The notes under the pieces were generated by a model. It saw only the letters and a program-made list of their open reading frames with translations. It was not told the origin of the DNA and made no database searches. A stretch of DNA of 64,000 nt, taken from positions 46,616,001-46,680,000 of the forward strand of contig JAFFJZ010000001.1 of the NCBI GenBank assembly GCA_018340375.1. Direction: 5' to 3'. Each line of letters begins with the position of its first letter. Position 1 is the first letter of the stretch. A program made the translations under genes and the position numbers. The DNA is from Gonatopus flavifemur. Lineage: Eukaryota > Arthropoda > Insecta > Hymenoptera > Dryinidae. Positions 21,749-33,112 of the stretch are shown here, piece by piece.

Positions 21749-22509
21749 AATGAATTCCAACTCAACACTTTGGTGTTGATTTCTCACACCCCTCGTGCTA
21801 ATATTGTATGAAAATTTAACAATTCGAGAGATGCAAGTGTGTTCAGAACGCATTAAATTTTCTACTGTGTTTATTTTGCCATCATATCGAATATCAACAA
21901 GTACTGCATATAATTTTTACAGTGGTTCTTCAGCGGCAACAAAAACAATTCATTCATACACCAAAATATTAAACTTCAACTATTTGATATTCTTTCAGCA
22001 TAACCTTAACCAACGTTGAACATTTTCCCACGAAGAGTAAAAGGAAAGGAAACAATTCAGCAACGGAGAACCGGAGAGGAAATTTATTTTCCCTCTTTCT
22101 TTTCTTCCTCTTTCCTCACTTCACTTGATAGAGGAGACTACCATCTAGTCATTTAGAGCAACAACCACAAATCGCGGACTGGATGAATGTTTTACGTGGG
22201 CGCACAGTAACAGCCGGATGTGCGCTATAACTTCGTTCGGAAAGCACATTAAGTGATTCATTTATGTCTTCTTCACCTCCTATATGCACGCACATATTTT
22301 TGCGTGATATGTTTTCAGAGATGTAATGTTGTTGCAGTGCAGGTGTTACAGCTTGAGCGTGGAATTTTATAAAGAATTTTATTCTATTTATGAATACCAT
22401 GAGATTTTTGGGATATTCTTGCATCGATTGATTATTTTAGAATCAAGATTGTAATCCATGTACTCGAAATAATTCTCACAAAAATTTCCAAACTCCATTT
22501 CACATGGTG
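21749..22509. other. AT-rich DNA, nothing recognised
   Basis: No gene or repeat structure is visible. Confidence 0.45.
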
Positions 22510-22765
22510 CGCCGAAAAAAATAATTAGTTACCCTCACTCCAAATTAGTTCCAGCAACTGGATACAGTTGGATTGTTTTGGATAACTAAAACGGGCGTTG
22601 GCTCAACTAAATTCAAATTTAATTTCTCTGATTTTAGTTGCTGTTACTAATTTGAAGTTGCCTTCACTACAGCTTTTATTACCGGCTTCTTTTTTTTTAT
22701 CGCTCGGAACTAATTTTCACAACTAACTTCAGTTCATTCGATCAAATAAATTATTTTTTTCAGTG
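22510..22765. mobile_element. CAC/CGC-ended element with AACTAA word core, TG duplication
   Basis: The ends CGCCGAAAAAAATAATTAG and ATAAATTATTTTTTTCAGTG are inverted repeats, and TG flanks both sides (22508-22509 and 22766-22767). The core repeats TTAGTT/AACTAA and TAGTTGC-type words. No coding capacity. Confidence 0.75.
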
Positions 22766-22801
22766 TGTACTATTATTTATAAATTTTCCAAAAATTCTTC
22801 A

Positions 22802-22827
22802 ATATATATATATATATATATATATAT
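22802..22827. repeat. (AT)13 microsatellite
   Basis: Thirteen uninterrupted AT dinucleotides. Confidence 0.95.
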
Positions 22828-24439
22828 GGATGCATAATTGTAATCCCGTAATATTTACAGGATTTTCCCTATCCTATTATTATCTCATCACTATGCTCTT
22901 CGCTTCGTTCTTTCGCTTTACCCATTTGCCTCGACCTCTCAAACACGCGGTGAAACAGCAATTAAGCTCGCTAGATCTTTCCTCTGCCTTCCCATTCTTC
23001 CTTTTTTACCCGCCGGGGTATCTCTTTTTCGTATTCGAGAGGGATAAAAGAAGTTATTTCCCCCTTCCTCTTCATCCCAAGCTTTTCTCCGATCGATTCT
23101 AAAACATGAAACATATCGAATCGATATGATCACTCTACGCAAACGAACTTCTAGAAAATTTCAGAGTCTATCCTGAAACCATTGTTCATATCACGGATTT
23201 ACGGTGTAGAGACTGCAAAATTCAAATACTTTGGTGTAGAGGAATCGGAATTATTTATCACAATGTATATGTATAAAATTAAAATGAATTCTTTATCTTC
23301 ATAAATGTGACGTGGAGAATCCATTGGAGAGAATAGAGAATTTTATGTAATATGCGTCATAATGCATGTTTTTTTCGTCATTCTAGCAACAACAACGAGT
23401 ACTACATCAAGTAATCCGCGGGATTGGTAGAAAACCAAATAGATACAAAGAAATCAAACATACATAGTTCACTCCGTCCATTATTTGTATGACACAAATC
23501 AGAATCATTACTTTTACTGCCGTCATATTTCAATCCCTACTTGAGCAAGAATGAAATTACGCTGGAGATGCCAGCAAGAAAGAGAAAATTACAAAAATTT
23601 CCAAGTAGAATAATGTGAAAACGTGTACAAGTGTTCGCCATTGGTTACACTTCTAGGACGTAGCAAGCGATGGTTAATATTTCATCGACATCAACTTCAT
23701 ATCGTATGACGACCGAGGCGGTACATAAAAACAGTTACGTATTAGACCTTGACTGAATGTGGGAACAATAAGTTCCACGTTATTCTTATTACAAGCGAAC
23801 TATCTCACTTATGTACGTGACGAACAAAACGTTGCAATGGAACAACTCAGTGATGTTATATCATTGAACACAAACCACCAATATCCAAGAACAAGAATGA
23901 ACAATTTCTCTTCATAAGACAGGAAAAAAATTTCATAATTATTTATAAACGTGTTTCTCTCGAATGAAGGGAATTTTCTTATTCCTGAATTACATCTTCG
24001 AATGTTTACAAATTAGGCCTTGATAATTTTTCACGCATATGTCTTGATTACTCCTTTCACCTCCATGAAAATGATTCCAAAATTTCCCATGAAATTAAAT
24101 TTTCTCGACTTGAATACGTTTTATCCTCTCAGGGATATAAATATTCTCATTAAGTGTAAAACCCAAAAAGCGTTCTCAACGAACCGTACGTACGCTTAAA
24201 ATTCATAGTTTGAAGCCATCGTATTCACCTTTTTTAAAGAAGTTGTCATAATTACTTTCCAGAACACGAAAAAGAAAAAAAATATGTAAATTTTCGAACA
24301 TCGAACATCTTGACCTTCTTTTTTTTCTACGAAGGAAGTTTCTGAACCTCCGTGCGACCCGTGTGTGTCTTACCAAAAATATTCTGCACGCAAAATAAGA
24401 GCAACGATGTAAACGTCGTTCGAGTAGAATACGGTTGCA
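22828..24439. other. AT-rich DNA, nothing recognised
   Basis: No gene or repeat structure is visible. A pyrimidine-rich stretch with CCTCTTCC and TTTTTACCCGCC lies at about 22930-23100. Confidence 0.45.
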
Positions 24440-25040
24440 TCCACGTTATGAAAAGAGCGTCTTTAGTAAAAAGGAATGGAGACACGCGTCGACGAAAATG
24501 TTAGAAAAAGAAAGAGAAGATCGTATTCCAACAGAAGGAAAGAAGTCAGAATAGTAAAGAAAGGAAAAAAAAAGAAGAAATAAATGAAAGGAGAAAAGAA
24601 GTGAAGAACGGTGGAGGTTGAGGGGGTAAGAGGAGAAACCGAGAGGACTCTCTGGAGACCGAGAGACGACGTCAACGACGACGACAACGAAGACGACGAA
24701 GGCAAAACGAACAAAACGGAAGCAAGGGAAACCGACTCGTACAGCAACGCGCCTGTCTGCCAACTTGCCACGAGACGGCAAACACGCTATGGCTTAAGCC
24801 ACGTTCTCATGCCCCTGTGCCTGCGACACTTTTTTCCCCTTTTCCTCTCAGTCGCTCTTATCTCTTCTTTTTTCTCTTCGCTTCCTCTACCGTTTCTTTG
24901 TACGTGTGTGTGTTCGTTCATACGTATATACATACTCTAGCTACATTTTTGTTCAGCTCTCATCATCTCTATCGTGCCACTGCAGCATTTCGGAAAAAAA
25001 AGATAAGAAAAATTGAAAACGCACCACTGGGTGACTATCT
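24440..25040. other. GC-richer island with purine-rich and GAC-repeat tracts
   Basis: From 24480 to about 24700 there are AGAAAGGAA runs followed by GACGACGTCAACGACGACGA-type repeats, then pyrimidine-rich sequence to 24960. The (GAC)n would read as Asp runs in one plus-strand frame, but the frame has no other protein-like features. Possible promoter or untranslated exon of an unseen gene; not demonstrated. Confidence 0.35.
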
Positions 25041-26070
25041 TGAATGAAAATACAAATTCACTCATCTATGTAATTTATAATAACTCGCGAATATGGTAAA
25101 TACGTTGGAGAAATGATACGATCTTGTTTATTGTTCGCTGTCTTAGGGAAAGATTGTGATGAGTGGTTTTGTATACAATGTATATACACACACGATAAGA
25201 TATACGTGTTAAAATAATTACTTTCTCCTGTATAACATACACGTATTCTTAATCGATGGAATATGTGTGATACTGTTCGTTACTTTGAATTCATTCCCCA
25301 AAGACCCAAGTATCGATCTTCAAAATCATCATAATGATAGAATGAAGACTGTAGTTTCAACTAGTTTAATTTTTATGTTTCAGGAATTCATCATCAGTCG
25401 CCGCATTACATTGAATCGCACTTGACTCATATAGTAGAATCATTAAGCCCCTAGGACTGTGGTATCCTAGTCGTAAAATTCAAATAGAATTGTACATACA
25501 GATGAAACTCATGACTCTCATAAGTACGGTTCACAAGTTTCAAATGGTTTTAATACATGAATTACATGCTAAAATTCGTAAGAGATAATGAGAAATTAGA
25601 ATATTTTGAAATATCCAGAAATGGACTTGAGACTTTTGAGCGAAATTCGAGAATAGTAAATATCATTCAATTTCACGATCTTCCAAGAAAAACAACCTGC
25701 TTATCAAGTGTAGGCATGAAATAGTTGAAAATAACACGTCTGAGAGGGTTAAAATTGATTGCATCCAGAACATAAAACAATTTTTCTCCGCTCAAGACGA
25801 AGACAAGACGAGACAAGACTTTTTTCGAGACTGCAACAGTTTTGAATAAACCTTGGAGTTCAAAATCAAAAAAATATCTCAAAAAATTGTTTTCCATTTC
25901 ATTCTTTAAATAGTTGTACATTGATGCAACGAACATAACTTTGCTCGAGAATCTCGAGTCCACCTCTAGAAACATACGATGAGAAACATACGACATTTAT
26001 GCAACACGATACTTGAACGGAATTAAAAATTTTCTCCTCCTCAATTCTGATGCTCAAGTTAAAAAGTTTG
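25041..26070. other. AT-rich DNA, nothing recognised
   Basis: No gene or repeat structure is visible. Confidence 0.45.
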
Positions 26071-26143
26071 CAAAATTATATTCAATTTATATAGAATTAT
26101 ATATACATTATATATAAACTATATTGAATTATATATAATTTTG
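26071..26143. repeat. AT-only hairpin, 73 bp
   Basis: CAAAATTATATTCAATTTAT pairs imperfectly with the segment ending TATATATAATTTTG. The sequence is almost entirely A and T. Confidence 0.6.
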
Positions 26144-26861
26144 AAAAATCTTCCACAAAATAGAAAAACATTCAAACAAGCTAAACTATATTTTTTATAT
26201 GCCACGCTGACATGATTTTGATATGAAATAATGTGGGAACTGACCAAATTACACCCTCTCTCTATCGTACATTGTTTTTCTAATATGATTTATTGGGTCT
26301 TTCACATTATAATGTAATTTATAGAGATTTCTCATGTCACAAACATTGATTGATATGTTCTGAAGACATTCTAGTGATATCACAAAGAAACAAAAAGTGA
26401 CATGAGTCATTTGAATTACATACAGTGTTACATGAAAAGTATAGTAGAACATCGAATGAGATTCAATACTCTATATGAAAGTTTACTCCCAGAAGTCTTA
26501 CAATGTTGCATTAACCCATTAACGCCCAAGCGCCTCGATCTTGTGTCAACTTTCCAACGCGATTATTTGTAATGTTATCGTCTTCAAAAAAATCCAGTTT
26601 TTACATATTTTGGCGTGAAATTCCATGCTTTTTCAGGATCCGTGGTCAAAATTATGATTAGACATCTAGGAGAAAAGATATGGCCGATTTAAACTCGAAA
26701 AACGTGAAAATTGGAAAAAAACAATCTTCTTGATTTTTTTTCATAATGTTATCGCCGATAATTTGTGCTCTAATTATGGACAAAGGTGGACGAAATACTT
26801 CAGGTGCAATAGGAGATTTTTGTTATCGAAGTGAAATCGCTTTTTTTTACAAAATGGCGGC
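26144..26861. other. AT-rich DNA; possible one-sided TTAA element end at 26514
   Basis: TTAA followed by CCCATTAACGCCCAAGCGCC at 26514 resembles the end of a TTAA-targeting element, but no matching right end was found in the window. From 26560 the sequence is low-complexity and leads into the hairpin at 26862. Confidence 0.35.
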
Positions 26862-27176
26862 AATAACGTAAAAATTTCATGAAAAACATTACTCATTTTT
26901 TTCTCGAAAACTAGATTCTATCGAAAAGTTTATGGGAACAAAAGTGTCTTAGAATCAGTCAAAGAACACTCACAAATTTTTTTGGAATTTTTTGAGACGA
27001 TTTAAATTTTTTTGAAAATTCGGAAAATCTGATTTTTCCGAAAACGTCTCAAAAATATTTGAGAAATTTTTTGAGTATTCCTTGACTAATTATAAGACAT
27101 TTTTGTTCTTTTGATCTAGTCCATAGTTTTCGAGAAAAAAAATAGGTAATGTTTTTCATGAAATTTTTACGTTATT
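26862..27176. repeat. Large hairpin 1 (AATAACGTAAAAATTTC arms)
   Basis: Left arm AATAACGTAAAAATTTCATG through TTTTTTCTCGAAAACTAGA and the right arm ending CATGAAATTTTTACGTTATT mirror each other over about 150 bases, with a short loop near 27020. It abuts hairpin 2. No coding capacity. Confidence 0.75.
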
Positions 27177-27181
27177 ATTTT

Positions 27182-27450
27182 CGATCCGTTTATGACTTAT
27201 GAGGGCTCATTTTCTTCCTTGAGGGCTCATTTTCTTCCTTGTGAGATTTAAAAAACCTTTACCATGGGGATTTTTCTATATGAGTCATCATGACACTGCC
27301 ACACGCGTGTGTTTATTAATAGTAAAATACATTCCCATAAACAAAAGCGTGTGACAGTGTCATGATGACTCATCTAAAAAAATCCCCATGGTAAAGGTTT
27401 TTTGAATCTCACAAGGAACAAAATGAGCCCTCATAAGTCATAAACGGATC
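27182..27450. repeat. Large hairpin 2 (GATCCGTTTATGACTTATG arms)
   Basis: Arms of about 110-130 bp run from GATCCGTTTATGACTTATGA inward through ACCATGGGGATTTTT and GAGTCATCATGACACTG, with a loop near 27305-27350. The left arm has a perfect 20-bp tandem duplication (27201-27220 and 27221-27240, GAGGGCTCATTTTCTTCCTT) that is single in the right arm. Confidence 0.8.
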
Positions 27451-27907
27451 AAAAATAAAAATTTTTCAAGAAAAAAAACCATGTAAAATTTCACGTTGTT
27501 GTTACAAGGTTGTTTATTTATACTTCGAGTTGGTTCTTTTTTTGTCATAAATAAGAATATAAGTCTCAACGAATTTGATTATCGAATCCCTTCGACCTTG
27601 GTGCTCTGCTTGACAATAATTATTCTAATTTGATCCTGAATCCTCCTGGGGAACTGCTCAAACATCTTTTAGACATCTTTCGAAAAATTTTAGACGAATT
27701 CTATAAGAACAAATTATTGAGTAATCTATTTGTATTGATAGGAGAAATCAGAAACGACGTCCAATGTTAAATATATCTTCCGCATAGGAATCATGATTTC
27801 ATCATACATCCATATTGTATATCATTCCTGTATGAATCATCCGTAATCCCTATATACTTCATATATTATTATCACCTGAATATTTCATGGAATAAACTCT
27901 AATGTTA
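27451..27907. other. AT-rich DNA, nothing recognised
   Basis: The first 60 bases loosely continue the mirror symmetry of hairpin 1 (TTTTTCAAGAAAAAAAACCA). Otherwise nothing is recognised. Confidence 0.4.
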
Positions 27908-28335
27908 CATGGAGAAAAATATATGTAGTAAGAGACCATATACCCGATCATTTTCATTATTACATGAATTTACGAAGTCATTTAGCTAGAAGTTTCAAAT
28001 GAAAAAGTTAATTTTTGATCCATTGATTACGAAAAATGTTTCGGTTGTAAAGTTTTCCCACAACTAAACCACAAAAACCTAGAATATGAAGACTGATCAA
28101 GTATACGTTCACTGATCGGGTATAGGGTCTCTTACCTTACTAATGGGTATAAGGAATATTATACGGGTTAGTATGTAAGGACAGGCATCTAGATTATACC
28201 CCTGGGATACTAGTCTTTATAGACTTTTTATTACTCCTTATAATCTGGATGATTCTCCTTGAATTATGGATATTAGGGACTGGGAAAAATTGGTATAATC
28301 CAGATGCTTATCATTAGTATCTATTTTTCTCCGTG
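27908..28335. mobile_element. CACGGAG-class element with ATAATCCAGATG words
   Basis: The left end CATGGAGAAAAATATATG and the right end ATCTATTTTTCTCCGTG are inverted. Core words include GATCGGGTATAGGGTCTCTT with its partner AAGAGACCATATACCCGATC, and TAATCCAGATG/CATCTAGATTATA. The flanks differ, so the duplication has decayed. Confidence 0.65.
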
Positions 28336-28352
28336 GCCGTACATTTGTTTAA

Positions 28353-28564
28353 CCCTTTGCCGCTGGAACTGCACGAAACAGCACCTCCCTAGTTTTCCCT
28401 AGTTTAAGAAACTCATTGGTTCTCGCCAAATTTCATTTGAATTGGACAGCGATCTGATTGATCAATCAGACCTTCACTCAAATTTCACTGAGACTTGGTG
28501 AACATCAATAGAGGTTCTGCTATATGAAAAGCAAATGGTGAAGAAAATTTTCAACGACGATGGG
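28353..28564. mobile_element. Possible TTAA-flanked miniature element
   Basis: TTAA stands on both sides (28349-28352 and 28565-28568). The ends CCCTTTGCCGCTGGAA and, in complement, CCCATCGTCGTTGAAA agree at about 10 of 16 bases. This fits a degenerate piggyBac-type miniature element with no gene. Confidence 0.45.
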
Positions 28565-28585
28565 TTAACATACTTTATGAATCTA

Positions 28586-28676
28586 CCCGGAGAAAAGTAT
28601 ACGGTAACGATTATTATGGAGAATAGTAATTTGGTGACTGATATTTCGAAATTGTAATAAGTATCATTCGTTTGAT
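28586..28676. repeat. Left end of the 10797-type element
   Basis: CCCGGAGAAAAGTATACGGT and the following 70 bases match 10797-10886 closely, and the match stops abruptly at CATTCG. The right half is absent or displaced, so this is a truncated copy. Confidence 0.65.
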
Positions 28677-28819
28677 GTCCAATACACTCCCAAGAGAACT
28701 CAAAGCCTTATTTAGGTTCATTGTACGTACATTCACGTTCAGGGGGCGTTTAGTGGACCATCAAAAGTTCAGACGTTGAATGCACATCTATTGAACATCC
28801 TTTGGACCTTCGTGTTCTC

Positions 28820-29000
28820 TTAAAGACGTGAAAAAATTGACTAACGCAGCAAATCAAAATATTAGATATAAAACAACAAATTTCTCTTCTAATCTCATTG
28901 AAAATTCACTCGCACAGCTAATTGGATTGCTGAGAGAATGACATGATTAACTAAAAATATTATCTACAATATTACTGCATTTTCTAGCACGGTGGAGATA
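28820..29000. repeat. Copy of the TTTGCTG word family
   Basis: GCAGCAAATCAAAA, CAGCTAATTGGATTGCTGA and ATGATTAACT match the fragments at 2520-2570 and 2905-2960. No outer ends are clear. Confidence 0.5.
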
Positions 29001-29621
29001 AACTTACATTAAGGGGTCATTTATGATATTCTATCATCAAAATTACTCCACAATCTGATGAAGAGTAACAGGATTCTGTTGTGATGGATCAAAACTATAG
29101 TGATTTTAATGACGATAATTCTTGCGTGTAACTATTTTCCAACTGTGCCAACGAAAGTTATTGCTATAGTAGTTATAATTTAACTGTCTCAGCAACATTT
29201 GAGCCACCAAATGTCAATCACACGAAGTAACTACCACAGTTACTCAAAATGCAGATCTTCTTTCATAAATTTTCACTGAAGCATTTGAAAATGATTTCCA
29301 ATAACATACATGGAATGCATGAAACCTCGAAAAATTTTCAAAAGTGTAGAAACATTTCTTTTCTGGTCTCTTATCAAACTATTCCCGGAACACTGTTTTA
29401 CCTGAGGTTCTTTGAATAACTCATCATGTAACATCAATTGTGAATTTACATAATCCATGACGACATACGACAAATTCATAAAACCTTAGAGAAGGATGAT
29501 TTCGATTAGCTTTACGTATGAAAACAATGGCTGAAAATTCATCCCACTCTCTTGACACAGGCAACCTTCGTTACCTAACGTTTTTCCGGTCCATTACGAG
29601 CTCGCTTCCAAATGCCAAGTG
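29001..29621. other. AT-rich DNA, nothing recognised
   Basis: No gene or clear repeat structure. TAACTATTTTCC / AAAGTTA words near 29030-29240 may be part of another decayed element. Confidence 0.4.
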
Positions 29622-29745
29622 TGAAGACCTATAGGCACACAAGCTACGTAAACCTGAACGTAAGGAACGGGAGGCTGCGTAGATCTCGTATACGGTTCCT
29701 GCACATCTTTCTTACATTTACGTAGGTTGTGTGCTTAAGCCTTTA
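29622..29745. repeat. Hairpin with TACGTA words
   Basis: CCTATAGGCACACAAGCTAC near 29630 pairs with GTAGGTTGTGTGCTTAAG near 29723. The words TACGTA, GAACGTAA and TTACGTAGG recur. Ends are uncertain. Confidence 0.5.
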
Positions 29746-29796
29746 AGGCCTAGACAAAGAAATGACGCTACCATGAACGTAAACGTCACTTCCCTG

Positions 29797-30022
29797 CACT
29801 GAAAGAAGAGTTTATTTGTATTTAATAAATGTTTATTATACACAAACATGGATCATTACCCACAGATACGGTTTATTAACAGTTAAGAAACGTCATATGA
29901 GGTTTTTTAGCAGTCAATAAACTTTATATATCGGTAATGAGCCAAGTTCATGTGGAGAAAATATTTATTTCGCCGTATCCAAAACAAGCTTCATTGAATA
30001 CAACTAAACTCTTCTCTCAGTG
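29797..30022. mobile_element. CACTG-ended element, TG duplication
   Basis: The ends CACTGAAAGAAGAGTTTATT and AACTAAACTCTTCTCTCAGTG are inverted. TG flanks both sides (29795-29796 and 30023-30024). The core repeats TTTATTAA/AATAAAC and CGGTAATGA/TCATTACC words. Confidence 0.8.
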
Positions 30023-30030
30023 TGTCCACG

Positions 30031-30427
30031 CCTAGGGCTTCGTACGAGACTCTCGTCTTAGATGGAAGAATGAGCTATATTTACTGTTCTGAGAATTTAA
30101 GACATAAACATTTTTGACGGGATCAAGCTTCTACCTAACCTGTCACAAAATCACATTGAATTCCGATTTCATTGCAGAGGATAGCGAAGATATTTTCCCA
30201 GTCTCGGAACTAGTCTCGGTATCGGTCTCGGTGCAGGTCTCGTTGCATATTTCGATATATATCTCTGCTAATTTTGTTTAGATGATCAAGGTTCCACCCT
30301 ATCCCATGAATGCCATCTGTACTCTCAAATGATCTTGATCATCTTGATATTTCAAGATATTGGAACAGTTATTGGTAACTATTTTATCTTTCTTTAACGT
30401 GAGTCTCGTGCCAAGCCCTAGTCTAGG
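30031..30427. mobile_element. CTAGGGCTT-ended element with GGTCTCG words
   Basis: CCTAGGGCTTCGTACGAGAC near 30031 is the inverse of GTCTCGTGCCAAGCCCTAG near 30402. Inside, TCTCGG and GGTCTCGNTGC recur in a row (30200-30250), and GATGATCAAG / CTTGATCATC are mirrored. Confidence 0.6.
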
Positions 30428-30484
30428 CCTTTATTCAGATGACACTCAATGAGATTGTGCTCTTGAAGTTTGAATCGTTTATAA

Positions 30485-30644
30485 GGTGAACTACCCAGTA
30501 GATGAACGATCCATGAAAGGGATAACTATTAAAAATTTCCTCTGCATTGAAATAATTTGTGGAAACAATCGAATTATTTTAGTGTGGCAGAAATTTTTGA
30601 TGGTCGCTTCTTTTATAAACCGTTCATCTACTGGGTAGTTCACC
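30485..30644. mobile_element. Miniature element with perfect 24-bp inverted ends
   Basis: The first 24 bases (beginning GGTGAACTACCCAGTAGATG) are exactly inverted at 30621-30644. The interior is single copy and AT-rich. No clear target duplication. Perfect ends suggest a young insertion. Confidence 0.65.
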
Positions 30645-31435
30645 ATAGAAACGAACCGAAATTTTAAACCCACAAAATCTGATGGAACGGCGTTATTTTT
30701 CACTTCGAATGAACTCTTTCGAACTGAAAACATCGTTTAAAGAATGTACTGCGAGATTCTTGATCTCTGTCAGCTGAATATTGTATTATTCGAGCACTAA
30801 TTTGGTTCAATAAACGATTGAAATTTCAGCAACATATGAAATTTATAGACAATAGTTATTGTTATATGGAATAGTTTCGATCGGTGCAAAGTTACTCGGA
30901 ATGCCATAAGCAATTGTTTAATAAAACCGGCAAAAGATTTTGATGAATCGATCGGATCCTCAAGCCAAGGACCATGTCGAGTCACAAGAACCCAATCGAA
31001 CAAATTAGTGCATGATCATGCCGTGTAAATTGAATTCTTACAGAGCGTAACTCTTTGTCATTTTGAAGACTTGACTTGTCCTATCATCTTAATCCTCTAA
31101 CAAGTGATTCATGAGTCCGTAAGAAAAACATGGTTCATTGAACTGAGAAACTCATAACGCAGATTTTGTGAATTGAAGAGATATCTTTCAAAGCTGAGAG
31201 CATTTTCTTTCAAAATTTCAAAAATTTCTCAACTGCATTTTGTGAAATATTCAATGGAAAAACGTTGATTCAATGTGTTATTCAAGAAATGGCGTGAGTA
31301 TAATCGAATCCCTGTTATATTTGTCAAGTATGTTTCTTGGAATCCTTTTAATTTTCAGATGTTTTAGATCGTGCGGAAAATTTATAGACTTTAGAAAGTT
31401 TCATATGATCGATTAAGGACAAAAGTTAGATTCTT
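30645..31435. other. AT-rich DNA, nothing recognised
   Basis: No gene or repeat structure is visible. Confidence 0.45.
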
Positions 31436-31812
31436 CACAGGAAAAAAGAAATAGTTGCAACAACTACTTGCGTAGTCAATTTTCGAACATCTAAGGGAGT
31501 ACAATACTCACCTAATAGTCAGAAAAAATACCACGTCAGTCGAGCCAACTGCTGCAATACTTGCGCTGACTATAACCTCAACACGTGTTCAGTGACGAGC
31601 AATTCACGTTGGTTAACTAATGCACTTTCTAAATCCGGAAGAGTGAAAATTCCACTCGAACGAGAAGATAGGTTCCCTCCTGGCTCCCGAAAGAGTGGAT
31701 TCTTACTCCAACAGAGTGGAATTTCAATCTTCAGGCAGCTAGACAGGAACCTGCACTGCAAAAAATTTCTATGGGGAACTTCACATAAATGTTCGGAAGT
31801 AATTAACACATA

Positions 31813-32624
31813 CACTGAGGAAAATTATACTGTAAAAAGTTCCATCATTGTCAGAGAGTTCAAGATACTCTTGAAATCTAAAGCAATTTTATTAGGTTCA
31901 CTGAAAAAAGTTTGGTGCTTAACCTGTCATTTTAATGAAGTGCAGCGTTCGTACGTACGATTTGGTGCGGCTCGTCCGCCAAATCCGGCGCAAGAGTTAC
32001 GCGCGAGTACGTAGGATTTCAATTACGTTCAACACCTGAGCCAGATGTGGCGTAGGAGCTGCACCAAATCGTACGTACGAAGGCTGCGCCTCATTGAAAT
32101 GAAAGGTTAAGGCAGTGCTCTGGTCAATTTTTTCAGCAGAAAACTACTTAGATCGCTTCAACCGTCTTACGTTGATAAGATTCAGTCAATTGTATCATAT
32201 TTTGGATCCAAAGATTCAAAATCAATCAAACAATCCGGGTCTGGTCTGTTTGTGATCCAACTACATCGTTATAAGTAATTACAACGAAATTTTGTCATCA
32301 GTCAATAAGAAACCTTTATCCAGTTTTTTTTTATATTATAACAGATTTAACTCGTGTATAATTATTTTGAGACCAGAGCCAGCATCTCTGATTTATTCTG
32401 AATTTGTTATCTAAAGATCAATATACTCAATTGAATGTTAATGCCATAAAACGGTTGAAACCATCTATTAGTTTTCTAGGGAGAAAATCGACCAGGGCAC
32501 ACCCTTAAGCACCATACTTTCTTCAGTGTTATTATAAAATTGAACCTACATTCAGTTAGATTTCAAGAGTATCCTGAACTTACTGAGAATGATGAAACTT
32601 TTAAGAGTACAATTTTTCTCCGTG
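31813..32624. mobile_element. Fourth level: element with about 130-bp inverted repeats
   Basis: Ends CACTGAGGAAAATTATACT and the complement CACGGAGAAAAATTGTACTC. The arms match through GAAATCTAA, AAGTNTGGTGCTTAA and on to CTGGTCNATTTT and AAAACTANNTAGAT; so they are unusually long. It interrupts the third-level element and is itself interrupted at TTAA (31919-31922). Confidence 0.8.
31923..32106. mobile_element. Innermost level: TTAA-flanked palindromic element, 184 bp
   Basis: TTAA flanks both sides (31919-31922 and 32107-32110). The ends CCTGTCATTTTAATGAAGTG and, in complement, CCTTTCATTTCAATGAGGCG are inverted and extend through GCAGC and TTCGTACGTACGATTTGGTG. The TTAA target and CC start are as in piggyBac-type miniature elements. 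The palindrome TCGTACGTACGA is intact in both arms. Confidence 0.8.
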
Positions 32625-33112
32625 CACCCGCGTTAGGAATTTTCTGTATTTTACTGGAACTTTACTGGAGAATGATAGTCAAATCCCCAGAAAGTTTGGA
32701 ATTTTCAGTTGAATTTCCTGGGAAATTTCATATACATTTATCGGAAATTGATTCCCTATCCCAAGATCGGGATATTCCGGTTACCGCGTATAGGAAAATT
32801 CCGATTATTTTTTACGATGTACGTCTTTCCATTCGAGTGGAACTCTCACTCTTCTAGATTTAGAGAGCAACTACCTTATTAGTTGAGGCCACCATCTAAA
32901 TAGGTGTAGGAACAAGTTTTGTAGAGGGTCGAAAATACGTAAGTAGTGCTACAACTCAGAGTTTGGAACTTCTAGAATCGTACACAATTTTGATTGATCA
33001 CTTCTCGTAGAATATTGAACGTGGTTGGTTACTCTATAAAAATTGATCGATGACCATTGTGTACGATCCCAGGAGTTGCGAACTCTGCTGCAACTATTCC
33101 TTTTCTCCCGTG

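Larger units (their letters stand above)
31754..32819. mobile_element. Third level: CACTG-ended element, split
   Basis: The left piece (31754-31812, CACTGCAAAAAATTTCTATG ... AATTAACACATA) and the right piece (32625-32819, ending ATTCCGATTATTTTTTACG) together make one copy of the family seen intact at 33405-33656 and 43382-43630. The two pieces join at the point where the intact copies read CACATACATGCGTCAGG. Confidence 0.8.
31612..32889. mobile_element. Second level: element with GAGTG/CACTC words
   Basis: TTTCTAAATCCGGAAGAGTG near 31628 is mirrored by CACTCTTCTAGATTTAGAG near 32846, and GTTAACTAAT by ATTAGTTGAG. The words AGAGTG and CACTC recur on both sides (for example AAAGAGTGGATTC, ACAGAGTGGAATT). 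The same words make up 40235-40525. Exact ends are uncertain by several bases. Confidence 0.55.
31436..33112. mobile_element. Outermost element of a five-level nest (TAGTTGC words)
   Basis: The left end CACAGGAAAAAAGAAATAGT and the complement of the right end CACGGGAGAAAAGGAATAGT are inverted repeats. Only the outer 170-220 bp on each side belong to it; the rest is made of later insertions. The words GTTGCAACAACTACTTG and related palindromes match the element at 48087-49151. Confidence 0.65.

Noticed and set aside
24446..24940. Open frames of 102-111 codons on both strands
   Set aside because: Both strands are open because of polypurine and GAC repeats; codon content is low complexity.
32540..32857. 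A 105-codon open frame
   Set aside because: It runs across the junction of two nested elements whose sequences are clearly non-coding repeats.
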